Assembly: GCA_963556195.1 (NCBI GenBank)
Contig: OY744544.1
Location: forward strand, 44,542,484-44,606,483
DNA length: 64,000 nt
DNA from: Sepiola atlantica
Lineage: Eukaryota > Mollusca > Cephalopoda > Sepiida > Sepiolidae
Direction of reading: 5' to 3'
The notes under the pieces are model-generated. The model saw nothing but the letters and a program-made list of their open reading frames with translations. It ran no database searches and had not been told where the DNA came from. Positions 11,224 through 21,883 of the stretch are shown here, in pieces. Numbering within the stretch: the stretch's first letter is position 1; every line of letters starts with the position of its first letter. Position numbers and translations under genes: made by a program.

Positions 11224-11543
11224 GGTTATCTGAGAGCAATGCCTTCTGGTTATCTGAGAGCAATGCCTTCTGGTTATCTGAGAGCAATGCATTCTGGTTA
11301 TCTGAGAGCAATGCCTTCTGGTTATCTGAGAGCAATGCCTTCTGGTTATCTGAGAGCAATGCCTTCTGGTTATCTGAGAGCAATGCCTTCTGGTTATCTG
11401 AGAGCAATGCCTTCTGGTTATCTGAGAGCAATGCCTTCTGGTTATCTGAGAGCAATGCCTTCTGGTTATCTGAGAGCAATGCCTTCTGGTTATCTGAGAG
11501 CAATGCATTCTGGTTATCTGAGAGCAATGCATTCTGGTTATCT
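11224..11543 (+). repeat. 24-bp minisatellite, 13 full units plus 8 bp
   Basis: Unit GGTTATCTGAGAGCAATGCC followed by TTCT; some units have CATTCT instead of CCTTCT. Because 24 is divisible by three and no unit contains a stop in several frames, long repetitive reading frames appear on both strands; these are artefacts. Copies are nearly identical, pointing to recent expansion. Confidence 0.97.
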
Positions 11544-11574
11544 AAATAATTACCCTACCTATAGAATTATATTT

Positions 11575-11645
11575 GACAACTTTATTCAGCATTAAATAAC
11601 CCATGAATAGTTGATATACTGTAAAACAGACCAAATCAAACTAAA
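11575..11645 (+). repeat. Copy of the GCATTAAAT repeat family
   Basis: CAGCATTAAATAACCCATGA then GTTGATATACTGTAAAACA matches the family at 13,283, 13,398, 17,440, 21,140 and 21,560. The core GGGTTGATATGCCGTAAAAC is preceded by CGGCATTAAATAACCC. A dispersed, probably non-autonomous element. Confidence 0.6.
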
Positions 11646-12675
11646 TACTATTTTTAAGATCCTGGTTTATTTTATTGCATTTTTACATTAAATAACAGCT
11701 TAATAGTAAATTGAGGCATATGTAGTCTATGTGGACCACCAGTGGTCGACAGAATAATCTTTGAGGTCCACAGCAAGGAAGGAAGGAAGGTAGGTAATCG
11801 AACCTTGTCAGCTGTTCACAAATGATTAAAGATTTTATAAGCAAGTTGAAATATTGGAGAAAACAGCTGGACAAGCATGCTCTATCACGGTTTAAAAATT
11901 GTATTCATATCAACTTTATTCATAAATGTGCTGAACATTTGAGGAGTATGCAGAAAGATTTCTAGAGAAGATATGAGGAAATCAACACAATTTAGCTACT
12001 ATGGTTTTATGATTTATTTAATTTTGAACCTGAAGATAACATGGAGCCTGAAGTTATCCAAGAATTTTAGATTTAAAAGGAAATTCAAAGTTATCAAGAA
12101 GAGTGCAAAAAGGTTTTTGTGATATATTGAAATAAAATTATCAAACCAATAGATATGATTTGGTTGATCAAGCATTATATCTTTTCCAACTACCTGGCTT
12201 GTAGAAGCAGGCTTTCAGTGATATTTACAAAAAAAGATACCAGTTGAATATGAATGAACATGGAACATTAAGATTAAAACTAAATAAAACTATTTCAATT
12301 GATTTTTTTCACCTTGTACAAAAAGCATCAGAACCAAGAATTACATTTACATTACGTTTTTCATTAAATAAAAATTACTTTTGTTTTAAAACATTGTTTC
12401 AAAAAAAGTCTATTTTGAAATTTAAATAATTCTTTATTTAAAAAAATCAATTGTTTGCTACTTAATACAGAGATCCACAGAAAATAATATGGTGTGTGGT
12501 CCATAGGGTTAAAAAGATTGAACACCTCTGGTCTAAATAAAGGATCTCTCCCTTCTCCTCTTATTTGATGCCCAGTTATCCCTCTTCTCTCTTTTTTATG
12601 GATGACGTCATCTAGTGTGCATGAGGACAAGCAAGATAAACAAACCATCAAGATCCACAGAGCTTTAGTACTACT

Positions 12676-12687
<12 letters not shown>

Positions 12688-12731
<44 letters not shown>
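12688..12731. repeat. (GT)n(TA)n microsatellite
   Basis: GTGTGTGT passing into about 20 TA dinucleotides, directly abutting the left arm of the fold-back element at 12,731. Confidence 0.95.
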
Positions 12732-12735
<4 letters not shown>

Positions 12736-13663
12736 GAAAGCCAAAAATTATATTATTTATGTATTCATGAGCGTTTCGTGTTTATTGTAAGACTTCCTCA
12801 GAATGAAGAAAAATGCAGAAAAAATAATCATACAATCACCAATTTGATTTGCCTGAAAGCGGCGAGTTTCGGCTGGATTTGTGATTGAAAGAATAAAAAA
12901 TTGAGAAAGGCAATTTGGCAATCAATTTTTTTATTCTTTTACTCACAAGTGGTGAGACCTCCATTTGGGAGCTGTGAGGAATATAGAGTTGTCCCTTAGT
13001 TGCTATTGCTCCCAGAGTGGTAGTACCTGTAAGGGGCCCATCTATGGGTCAAATAGAATCTACTGCCGCTACCAAATCAGGTTGTCTGAAGTTATTGACT
13101 TCCTGACTCAAAATGCACCAAACATTGATGTTTTATCATTTTTTTCCTTTGCAAAACTCAATCATGTTCTGTGAAATACCAAACAAAAAACAATTTCACT
13201 CCCTCTTCTTCCCTCTCCCCTCTTTCCCCCCTCCCCCTTCACTCAACCAAACACCATGAATAAATACTTAAACATATAAAGAACTTGAAGCATAAAAACG
13301 TTCACCAAAATGACCGGATTCAGCATTAAATGACCTGAAAAGGGTCGATATGCCGTGAAACAAAAACAACCAAACCAAAAACCATGATTAAACATTTGAA
13401 GGTATAAAGAACTTGAAGCATAAAAACCTTAACCAAAATGACCAGATTCGGCATTAAATAACCCAAAAGGGTTGATATGCCGTAAAACAAAACTGCCAAA
13501 TACCAAACCACAAATCCAGACGAAACTCGCCCTTTTCAGGCAAATCAAATTGATGATTGTATGATTATTTTTTCTGCATTTTTCTTTATTCTAAGGAAGT
13601 TTTATAATAAAGGCAAAACGTTGATGAATACATAAATGATATAGTTTTTGGCTTTCCTTTTTC
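12731..13663. mobile_element. Fold-back element with ~150-bp inverted arms
   Basis: 12,731-12,880 and 13,513-13,663 are inverted copies at roughly 90% identity, sharing AAAGGAAAGCCAAAAA, ATTTATGTATTCAT, AAAAATGCAGAAAAAATAAT and GATTTGCCTGAAA. The arms enclose about 630 bp that holds copies of the GCATTAAAT repeat family. (TA)n tracts adjoin or lie near both ends, so target duplications cannot be read. There is no transposase. Either a non-autonomous fold-back/MITE or two opposite copies of one repeat. Confidence 0.75.
12955..13515 (-). repeat. GCATTAAAT-family repeats inside the fold-back element
   Basis: A head block (GGGAGCTGTGAGG...GCTCCCAGAGTGGTAGTACC...GGGTCAAATAGAATC) also found at 17,250-17,340, followed by two tail blocks near 13,283-13,375 and 13,398-13,515 with CAGCATTAAAT and GGGT(C/T)GATATGCCGT. 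No gene. Orientation is arbitrary. Confidence 0.55.
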
Positions 13664-13749
13664 ATTTTCCATTACGTTGGATTCTTTTATCTATCTTTAT
13701 TTATTTATTTATTTATATATATATATATTATAATATAAAATGAAGTAAT

Positions 13750-14250
13750 AAAATAAGGTGTCAATCAAATTTTATTAAAATTCAAAGTTCAAGCAAAGTA
13801 TCTTAAAGTCCTTAGCTCATGAGTTTTCAAAGATAATTCTTCTCTCCAGAGGACCATTACCGCAGTTATACTACTACAGGTAATAAAATTAAACTTTGAA
13901 AATATATAAAAATATATACAAAAATACATAACATCAAATATATCAACCCAAAAACATACTTTTTTGTTAAATCTATATAATTCATACAATTTGAAAAACA
14001 TTATCAGAGAAGACATCTAGAGGGTTGACTGAAGATTAATCCAGGTGATGAAGTACCAGTCCAAATACGAGAAACTGAAAGAGCTGACAAAGTTATCCAG
14101 TCGCGAAATGCGTCAACAATCGATGAAGTGAAAAGTATCCAATGTTTATGTTAATTATTACAACGATAAATAAATCAAATCAAATAATATAGAAAGTTCA
14201 ATAAACTCACTTAAAATTCCAAAGTCTTGATCTGGGCAACCCAAATCAAA
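13750..14250. repeat. Dispersed repeat, copy 2 (first copy at 1,340-1,545)
   Basis: Matches the copy at 1,340-1,545 over several blocks (GAGTTTTCAAAGATAATTCT, CATTACCGCAGTTATA, AACTTTGAAAATATATA). No coding sequence. Confidence 0.4.
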
Positions 14251-14423
14251 TCAAAGTTCATTTGTTAATTAACACATGAGGAGTATACACGACCTCTCGT
14301 AGCTGTTGGCAGGTGTTTGTGAGGATTTGTAGTAGCTCTCTTAACTGTCTCCAGGCAGACTTGCAACGTGTAGCTGCCGCAAATTCAAACATAAGCATGA
14401 CAGACCAACGAAAATGATATTGT

Positions 14424-14530
14424 TATATTTTCACTTACCGATGCGTGTATAAACAACTATATATTTTCACTTACTGATGCATGTATAAACAATTATATAT
14501 TTTCACTTACCGATGCATGTATAAACAATG
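14424..14530 (+). repeat. Three tandem copies of a ~36-bp unit
   Basis: TATTTTCACTTACCGATGCA plus TGTATAAACAAT repeated three times with small changes. Each copy shows CACTTAC, which on the opposite strand mimics a GTAAG splice donor but has no exon beside it. Confidence 0.85.
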
Positions 14531-14934
14531 ATACACCTGTGTCATCATCAGGAAACCCGGTTCTATTTGTCTGCTTCTTACAAAACCACTCGGACGCTGT
14601 TGTTCATTTATAAAAAGGTTTATTTAAAAAGAGACAGGCACAGAAGACATCAGAGGGATGGGTTACTTGTGTATGCGTGAAAGAGAAAGACAAACAGACA
14701 GATGAATGGATAGCTTGTCTCACTACACCAAGTAACTCCTAGACACGTCTTTCCTGCTTGAAGTATTGTCAGACAAAAAGACGAAGTCTTCGTTCTAAAT
14801 CATGTGGTTTCGTGATTTCTACCTGGGGTTACCTCTGACCCTTAAAAGTGTCACTATTTGTAACATTATTTCAAACATAAGAATGACAGACCAACAAAAC
14901 TGCTAAAAACATAAGTGTGACAGACAGAGCCTCT

Positions 14935-15270
14935 TGTAGAGATGCTTAGACGCATCTAAAAAAAAAAAGTCCATAAAAGCAACAAGATTTTTTTTAAAAT
15001 ATAGAACCTCTTGCTGGATGTTGGCTTTTGATCACTGTTGAATGGTTTCATAAAAGGTCAGATCTTAAAGTTGAACAACTCTTGAAATGCTTAGAAAAAT
15101 TGTGAAGAATTTGAAAGGCAGTAATTTTTAAAAAGGAAAAATGATTTTAAATATTTATTGAATGCAATGTGGTTACGACAATACAAGAAATATTTTCAGA
15201 TCTTGAAAATAAATGAAAAAACAAAAAATTATTTTAAGTCAAATATTCCAGTCTTTTCTAGAAAATAGAA
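14935..15270 (+). repeat. Dispersed repeat shared with 26,940-27,160
   Basis: Blocks GATGTTGGCTTTTGAT, ACTGTTGAATGGTTTCATAA, AAGGTCAGATCTTAAAGTTG and ATTGTGAAGAATTTG recur at 26,980-27,090 with few changes. No coding potential. Confidence 0.65.
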
Positions 15271-15309
15271 AAATTGAATAAAAAAAATCTTGCAGTCCAA
15301 CGGCTCTTT

Positions 15310-16080
15310 TTCCAAGACTCATCTCCATTCTCCTCTCTCTCCCTTTACTTCCCTTTCTCTATATAAATGTTACTCTCTCCATTTCTCTCTCTCTGTATTA
15401 CCCCCCTCTCTATCCCCCTTCCCCTCTCTATCCCCCTTCCCCTCTCTATCCCCCTTCCCCTCTCTTCCCCCTTCTTTCTCTCTTCCCCCTTCTTTCTCTC
15501 TTCCCCCTTCTTTCTCTCTTCCCCCTTCTTTCTCTCTTCCCCCTTCTTTCTCTCTTCCCCCTTCTTTCTCCCTACCCCGTTCTTTCTTACTTCCCCCTCC
15601 CTCTCACTTCCCCCTCCCTCTCTCTTCCCCCTCCCTCTCTCTTCCCCCCCTGTCTCTCTACCTCCCCCCGTCTCTCTACCTCCCCCCCTCTCTCTCTCTA
15701 CCCCCCCTCTTTCTCTACCTCCCCCCTCTCTACCTCCCTCCTCTCTCTACCTCCCCCCTCTCTCTACCCCCCCTCTCTCTACCCCCTCTCTCTCTACCCC
15801 CCTCTCTCTCTACCCCCCTCTCTCTCTACCCCTTTCTCTCTACTCCTTTCTCTCTCTCTCTCTACCCCTTTTCCCTCTCTCTCTCTACCCCTTTCTCTCT
15901 CACTCTACCCCTTTCTCCCTTTCTCTCTCACTCTACCCCTTTCTGCCTCTCTCTCTCTCTCTATCCCATTTTTATCTCTTTCTTTCTTCATTCCTTCTCT
16001 CTCTTTCCCCTGTTTTTCTCTTTTTTTATTCTTTTTTATCTTTATTCATTTTTTCTGTCTATATATCGCATTTCTCTCTC
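15310..16080 (+). repeat. Long homopyrimidine tract with 18-bp subrepeats
   Basis: About 750 bp almost free of purines on the plus strand. It includes about seven tandem 18-bp units of TTCTTTCTCTCTTCCCCC type (15,460-15,570), earlier CTCTATCCCCCTTCCCCT units, then TCTCTCTACCCCC units. Two overlapping reading frames of 580 and 569 codons cross this region; they are Ser/Pro/Phe/Leu low-complexity artefacts of the repeat, not genes. Such tracts can form triplex (H-) DNA. Confidence 0.95.
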
Positions 16081-16990
16081 TCCACCCCCTCTCTATATAT
16101 ACTCCTTCTCTCTATATATACTCCTTCTCTCTATATATACTCCTTCTCTCTATATATACTCCTTCTCTCTATATATACTCCTTCTCTCTATATATACTCC
16201 TTCTCTCTATATATACTCCTTCTCTCTATATATACTCCTTCTCTATATATATACTACTTCTCTCTATATATATATACTCCTTCTCTCTCTATATATATAC
16301 TCCTTCTCTCTATATATATATACTCCTTCTCTCTCTATATATATACTCCTTCTCTGTATATACTCCTTCTCTATATATACTCCTTCTCTATATATACTCC
16401 TTCTCTATATATATATACTCCTTCTCTATATATATATACTCCTTCTCTCTCTATATATACTCCTTCTCTCTATATATACTCCTTCTCTCTATATATACTC
16501 CTTCTCTCTATATATACTCCTTCTCTATATATACTCCTTCTCTCTCTCTCTATATATATATACTCCTTCTCTCTATATATACTCTTTCTCTCTATATATA
16601 CTCTTTCTCTCTATATATACTCCTTCTCTCTCTATATATACTCCTTCTCTCTATATATACTCCTTCTCTCTATATATACTCCTTCTCTCTATATCTACTC
16701 CTTCTCTCTCTCTCTCTCTATATATATATATACTCCTTCTCTCTATATATACTCCTTCTCTCTATATATACTCCTTCTCTCTCTCTATATATATATATAC
16801 TACTTCTCTCTATATATACATATACTCCTTATCTCTATATATACTCCTTCTCTCTATATATACTCTTTCTCTATATATATATATACTCTTTCTCTCTATA
16901 TATACTCCTTCTCTCTATATCTACTCCTTCTCTCTATATCTACTCCTTCTCTCTATATATACTCCTTCTCTCTATATATACTCCTTCATT
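16080..16990 (+). repeat. ~19-bp TCTCTATATATACTCCTTC satellite
   Basis: About 45 tandem units of CTCCTTCTCTCTATATATA with unit length varying by dinucleotide steps within the CT and TA parts. It follows directly from the pyrimidine tract and shares its strand asymmetry. No gene. Confidence 0.96.
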
Positions 16991-17219
16991 TATTTTTGTT
17001 TCTGTGTTTTCCATTCACAAATTACCAACTAAATTCAGTCGTTGATATTTCAAAACCCAATATCTTAATCTATTAGAAAATAGTTTTCTTACAGGAAGTC
17101 TCAAATGAAAGATGAAGCAAAAAATAAAACTAACAAAAAACTATGACCAAACACTATGACCAAGCATAATGGCTGAAACTTTGAACATGACTAAGATGGT
17201 GACAACAATGCGAACTCTA

Positions 17220-17505
17220 TGCTCCTGAATATGACATTAAACTACATATTGGGAGCTTTGTTTGCCATTACTCCCAGGTTCACTCTGACCCGGAATGGTA
17301 GTGGCTGTCCAGGTTTCATCTATGAGTTAAATAGAAATGTGTGTAGACAATTGATTTAGAAAATATGTCTACAAAACAAATTAAGCCATAGATATTTAAA
17401 GATTTTATGAATTTGAAGCATCAGAACTTTTACCAAAATGATTGGAGGCAGCATTAAATAACCTGAAAAGGGTTGATATGCCATAAAATAAAACAACCAA
17501 CTGAA
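17220..17505 (+). repeat. GCATTAAAT-family repeat with its head block
   Basis: Head block at 17,250-17,340 (TTGGGAGCTTTG, CTCCCAGGTTCA, GGAATGGTAGTGGCTG) and tail block at 17,400-17,505 (GGCAGCATTAAATAACC, GGGTTGATATGCCATAAAA). This is the clearest copy showing head and tail in the same orientation. Confidence 0.6.
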
Positions 17506-17590
17506 CCATTTAAATGGTGGAAATCAAAAAAGATAATTTTCTTAGATTGCTTTATATAGGTTTCTGAACGTGAGTGACTACAATTCTCTA

Positions 17591-17953
17591 CTAAGGGGTT
17601 AGGTGTGTGTGCGTGTCTATGGTTGTGTTCTTGTACTGTTGGTGCATTTTACGCCAGAAGTGCACATAGGGTTTGTAGGTTTGTTTGTTTTTATGCATAT
17701 ACTTTGCAATCTTGTTTTGTTGACAAGTTTTCGATCTCAATGTTATTTTGTAGACGTCATAGAGGCAGGTTTCCTTTAGAAAAGCTTTAATACTACTGCT
17801 CTTTTTGTTGTTTCGAAAAGTTCCGTTAAGTTTCTTTCTGATTAGAATTCTGCATTCTAGTAGTGTACACTTGTTTCCAAATTTACATTGTGTTTTTCTT
17901 GAGTAGTTAGTAGGGATTTGGCTGGGATTTGGTTGTGAATTGCCAGTTTTCAT
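17591..17953 (-). CDS. Uncharacterised 120-codon reading frame
   Basis: An uninterrupted basic, Asn/Lys/Gln-rich frame starting MKTGNSQPNPSQ, with a Cys cluster CKFGNKCTLLEC near residues 24-35 and a hydrophilic C-terminus. Its composition is less AT-biased than the flanks. No family is recognised, and neither splice sites nor a promoter stand out. It may be a retroelement fragment or chance; the Cys pattern is not a convincing zinc finger. Confidence 0.2.
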   Translation of the reverse strand: MKTGNSQPNPSQIPTNYSRKTQCKFGNKCTLLECRILIRKKLNGTFRNNKKSSSIKAFLKETCLYDVYKITLRSKTCQQNKIAKYMHKNKQTYKPYVHFWRKMHQQYKNTTIDTHTHLTP

Positions 17954-18069
17954 ACTAGCAGAAGACAGCCTGATTACATTTATCAGGATGCTGGTGACAA
18001 ATCTCCCTAACGTTCTAGCTCACTCCCCTTTGGACATGTCAGGGATAGGAGTTCTCTATAAAATTGAGA

Positions 18070-18100
18070 AATACTCTTTTTGGGGGGGGGGAGGGGGGGG
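18070..18100 (+). repeat. Poly-G tract
   Basis: A run of G bases broken once by A (near 18,082-18,100). Similar G or C runs occur at 583-595, 9,147-9,162 and 10,963-10,973. Simple sequence only. Confidence 0.9.
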
Positions 18101-19299
18101 CTGATTTCCACTAGTATTGTCTCTGTTTTCCTTTGTTATTTTTCTCTCCCTTTCTTGCTTTCCAATCCCCCTTACCAGTAGTATAGGTGTGACAGTTGTC
18201 TACTTTCTTTGAAACTGAAAAATGTTATTTTGCAAGGTCAGATGAGTTTTATATGGTGCTAGGACTAGGACTTCAAATGTTTTCTTAGAAACAAATATAG
18301 ACAGGTTTGGTAGAAGATGGGTGTTAGATGGATTCAGCTGTTTCTCAAGCTTGCTTGTGTCCTTTCTCTTCCATTCACTAATTACCTTTGTCCTGTTTTC
18401 TTAACTGAGCAAAAATTCAAATTTAAGCAATTGATCTGTCAGTTTAGTTTGTGTATAAATAAATATAATGATTAAATTGCATGTGAATTTGCATGTTGTT
18501 TTTTTTCTTTTTCAAAAACTGTTATTTAAATGTGTATTTTATTCTATAATTTTTGCAATTTTGGGCCCCCATCTTTGTCATTAGTCTTATCATCTTCATA
18601 GTCACAGGAAACTGCCCACGTAACTGACTGAAGTGATATTTCACTAATGAACTTTTTTTCCAAGTATTTTGATTATTTTATACATCTATTCTTACTATTT
18701 AGCGTTAACAAATCATCCGAGCAGTAAATCATCTTTGCATGCCCATCCATCAAATAAACATTTAAATACACAGAATTCCCTGTGGAAGGTCTGCGATACG
18801 ACCAAAATATACTTGGAATTGTAACCATGGCGAATTTATCAGCCAGTTTCCAACTGAAACAGACTCCCATCAGGAAACTCGAACGGATCTCTATCAAAAT
18901 ATATAGACAAGAATTGTCTATATTATTTAGCAATATATATAGTTGCAGGATGACTCGGCATTGTCTTGTTCGAGGTATAACATAAAATAATAACACAAAA
19001 GATTGTGGAGAATATACCCGGCTAAAATTTATAAAAAAAATGATTTAAATGTATAAAAAAATAGATGTGTAAGATATTTAGTAGTAACATGTTCTCTCAA
19101 CTAAGAAGAAAAAAAATCTGTTGAATAAAAATAAAGAGGTGTGTATAGCTTAAAAGAGAGAAGTATCTCCCTTATGTGATTGGTTATAAAGTCAGGTAGC
19201 AACTTTTAGACGGAAAATCAATCAATATCACGATGGGAGACACATTAATCCTAATTTTTTTGCTATAAATAATCAACAGGATAAGATGATTTATAATCA

Positions 19300-19660
19300 G
19301 AATATATTTTAGGTCTATATTGGATAAGTAAAGAGGAGAAAGCGAACAGACGTTTTTGTCTTTTACATATATAGACTTTTTTTCTATTTGTTCCAGTGAA
19401 CTACAAATGTTAGAAGATGATGCATATTACTTTGCAAGCTTCTAAACTGTTATTTATTTACTTAATATGTTTTCATTTTCTGTTTTATTTTTTTGTTTTT
19501 TCCCCCCTTCATCTCTCAGTTCAGACTTCCTCCACTAAAGATGCTGTCTTCTTATAGATTAAGATATTGCGTTTTTGAATATCTACAGATTATGTTATAT
19601 GTGGGTGGCCTGTAAGCTGAAAGCACTGAACATGTCAATTACATAATAAATGTTGACTTC
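19300..19660 (+). repeat. Dispersed repeat shared with 25,860-26,080
   Basis: ATTACTTTGCAAGCTT, ATCTTTCAGT-like and GAACATGTCAATTAC blocks recur at 25,910-26,060, as does the order of intervening AT-rich sequence. No gene. Confidence 0.5.
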
Positions 19661-19916
19661 GACTAGAAAATGCAGAATTATTATCTAACTAAAAACAGAG
19701 TTAAGCAGAGTCCGAATCTGACGTACACATCTTATGCAAAAGTAAGTAATACTGCCCAGATTTCACATAGGTCTCACGGAGATCACACGATTATTGATGT
19801 CGCATCTGGTGAGTTTCTGTTCAGACCTCTCTTTCCTGCTTTGACAGAGTACAAAATCAACTTTACATCCTTCCCTACAGCCCCTCTCTCACAGAAGAGA
19901 CTCTGTTAGTCTTTCT

Positions 19917-20375
19917 CTACTCTATTGAGATCCAATTTCTGGTTCCCCTCTGTAAAATCTCACAGCAAGAACTCGTTTTATTACCACCACTGCAAATAAC
20001 TTTGTTTCTTTGTGTACCGAGAATCGAACGACATTTCCATGAACAGAGATTCTTTCCAAGAATTTTCCATATGTGGAACACATTACTACGGGGTTTCTTC
20101 TCTGCAGAATACAACCTGGTTGTCTCCAAATTAAATGTTAATAAATAAATGTCTAGCCGTCCTCCTAAGTAGTCAAATTTTGTCCATTCTGTTAATTTTT
20201 TTAATCCTCTCATGGTGTTGTTCATCGTCCACCTGACAATCTCATTAACCCTTATTCTCAAGTGGGTTTTGGCTTTCATAAGTGGTGACTCATTAGTATT
20301 AAAAAAAAAAAGAATGATTGTGTCATATTTTTCCAATTGCATACACAATGAACCACATGTTCTCATCGAATGCAT
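19917..20375 (-). other. 152-codon frame overlapping a dispersed repeat
   Basis: Open frame on the minus strand; part of it (about 20,120-20,020) is the repeat also found at 6,340-6,400, so it is probably retroelement-derived. No domain is recognised, and the N-terminal part is low-complexity. Not supported as a host gene. Confidence 0.3.
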
Positions 20376-20889
20376 TAATCAAGGGAAATATTTTATAGCC
20401 CAAACATTATGAAAGAATTGTTTACGAAAAACTAAAGTAGAATCTTCTTAAAAGTAATGGATCGATATGGACAAATCTAAAACATCCGACAAATGAAAAA
20501 CACAAACATTATCACGGTATATAAAAACTTGAGGTGGTACTGTTACTACGAAACGGCAATATTCCAAGAAACACAGAAATTTAATTTTAGCAATTAACTC
20601 TTTAAATAAGAGAATGATTGAGTCATAAAGTTCTCCTTATTGAAATAATGGTATAATTTAATGAGGCGTGGAATGATAACTAATAATCATTTGATAACTA
20701 ATAATCATTACACAAGAGAATGTATGGTTCTTTTAGAAAGAAAAAATATTAAATTAAAAAGAAAACGAAACTGAATCTGAAACTGAGGTATGAAGAAGAA
20801 AAAACGAAATTGATAGCTAAATTAAAATTGCTATGCCACTCGACTCTAATAAATACAATTTAATATTTAAAAATTACTATATGAAACAA

Positions 20890-21213
20890 ATTACATAGAA
20901 AGTTACATAGAAAACCTTGAAGCATAAAAACTTTTACCAAAATGGCTTCCTGACCAAAAATGCACCAAACATTGATGTTATTGTTTTTTTTTTTTCCATT
21001 CGTTTTGCAAAACTCAATCATGTTCTGTAAAGCCAAAAACAAAAACAACAATTTTCCCCTACAAAACAATCACACCAGAGACCATGAATAAATATTTGAA
21101 GATATAAAGAACTTGAAGAATTAAAACTTTTACCAAAATGACCAGATTCGGCATTAAATAACCCAAAAAGGGTTGACATGCTGTAAAACAAAACAACCAA
21201 ACCAAACACCAAA
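20890..21213 (+). repeat. GCATTAAAT-family repeat copies
   Basis: A body block near 20,915-21,060 matches 13,100-13,190 (CAAAATGCACCAAACATTGA; CAAAACTCAATCATGTTCTG), and a tail at 21,110-21,213 matches the family core (TTCGGCATTAAATAACCC; GGGTTGACATGCTGTAAAAC). Confidence 0.6.
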
Positions 21214-21553
21214 ACTGATATTAAAATACATAAACATTTAAAAAAATTATATTTGAATACATAAACATTTTTTTAGATTATATTTGAATACATAAACATT
21301 TTTTTAATTATATTTGAATACATAAACATTTTTAAAAAATTATATTTGAATACATAAACATTTTTTTAAAATTATATTTGAATACATAAACATTTTTTTA
21401 ATTATATTTGAATACATAAACATTTTTAAAAAATTATATTTGAATACATAAACATTTTTTTAAAATTATATTTGAATACATAAACATTTTTTTTAAAATT
21501 ATATTTGAATACATAAACATTTTTTAAAAATGATATTAAAATACATAAACATT
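21214..21553 (+). repeat. ~31-bp tandem array, about 11 units
   Basis: Nine units of TATATTTGAATACATAAACA followed by a short T/A run are bracketed by one diverged unit at each end (GATATTAAAATACATAAACA). The T/A run varies in length, giving units of 30-33 bp. The array lies between two copies of the GCATTAAAT family. Confidence 0.95.
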
Positions 21554-21555
21554 AA

Positions 21556-21690
21556 AAACTAATGTTTCGGCATTAAATGACCCATAAGAGGTTGATATGC
21601 CATAAAAAAAACAATCAAACCAAAATGAGTGGATTTAGCATCAAATAACTCTGAAAGTTTGATATGCTGTAAAACTAAACTTTGTTAGGG
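21556..21690 (+). repeat. GCATTAAAT-family repeat copies
   Basis: Two tail blocks (TTCGGCATTAAATGACCC with GGTTGATATGCCATAAAA, then TTTAGCATCAAATAACTC with GTTTGATATGCTGTAAAA) just before the LINE that starts near 21,700. Confidence 0.55.
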
Positions 21691-21699
21691 AAACAAAAA

Positions 21700-21883
21700 A
21701 CGGTATAGCAAGATCAAACCAATGGTGGTATTCATTTTTATTAGGACGTTTTATAATAATACTAGAAGAATATCCGTTCCAGGACAAGTTAGGAAAAAGG
21801 ACAGAAAGCTCTTAAGTTATGTGAAAGTAATACCTGGTGAAGAAATTGTGACACAGCCAAAAACAGTTATTTGCAATTTCATG
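21700..21883 (+). mobile_element. LINE B, first part: end of the endonuclease domain
   Basis: Open frame with VRKKDRKLLSYVKVIPGEE followed by TQPKTVICNF. This is the stretch between the endonuclease domain and the RT domain in the RTE/CFDP2-like group of LINEs (compare the family pattern VRxxDRKLxxDVKVIPGEEC-x-TQH-x-LLVCD). The 5' part of the element is missing. The reading is cut at 21,883 by an inserted LINE and resumes in the same frame at 23,037. Confidence 0.8.

Noticed and set aside
11153..11595. Three long frames over the 24-bp array
   Set aside because: Generated by a repeat whose unit is a multiple of three; no flanking coding sequence.
15290..17076. Two overlapping frames of 580 and 569 codons on the plus strand
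   Set aside because: Both are translations of the same pyrimidine/TATA satellite; composition is only Ser, Pro, Leu, Phe, Tyr and Ile in repeat order. No gene.
18182..18222. 39-bp minus-strand exon with CATTTTTCAG acceptor and GTAAGGGGG donor
   Set aside because: Its only phase compatible with the 3,303 exon contains a stop.
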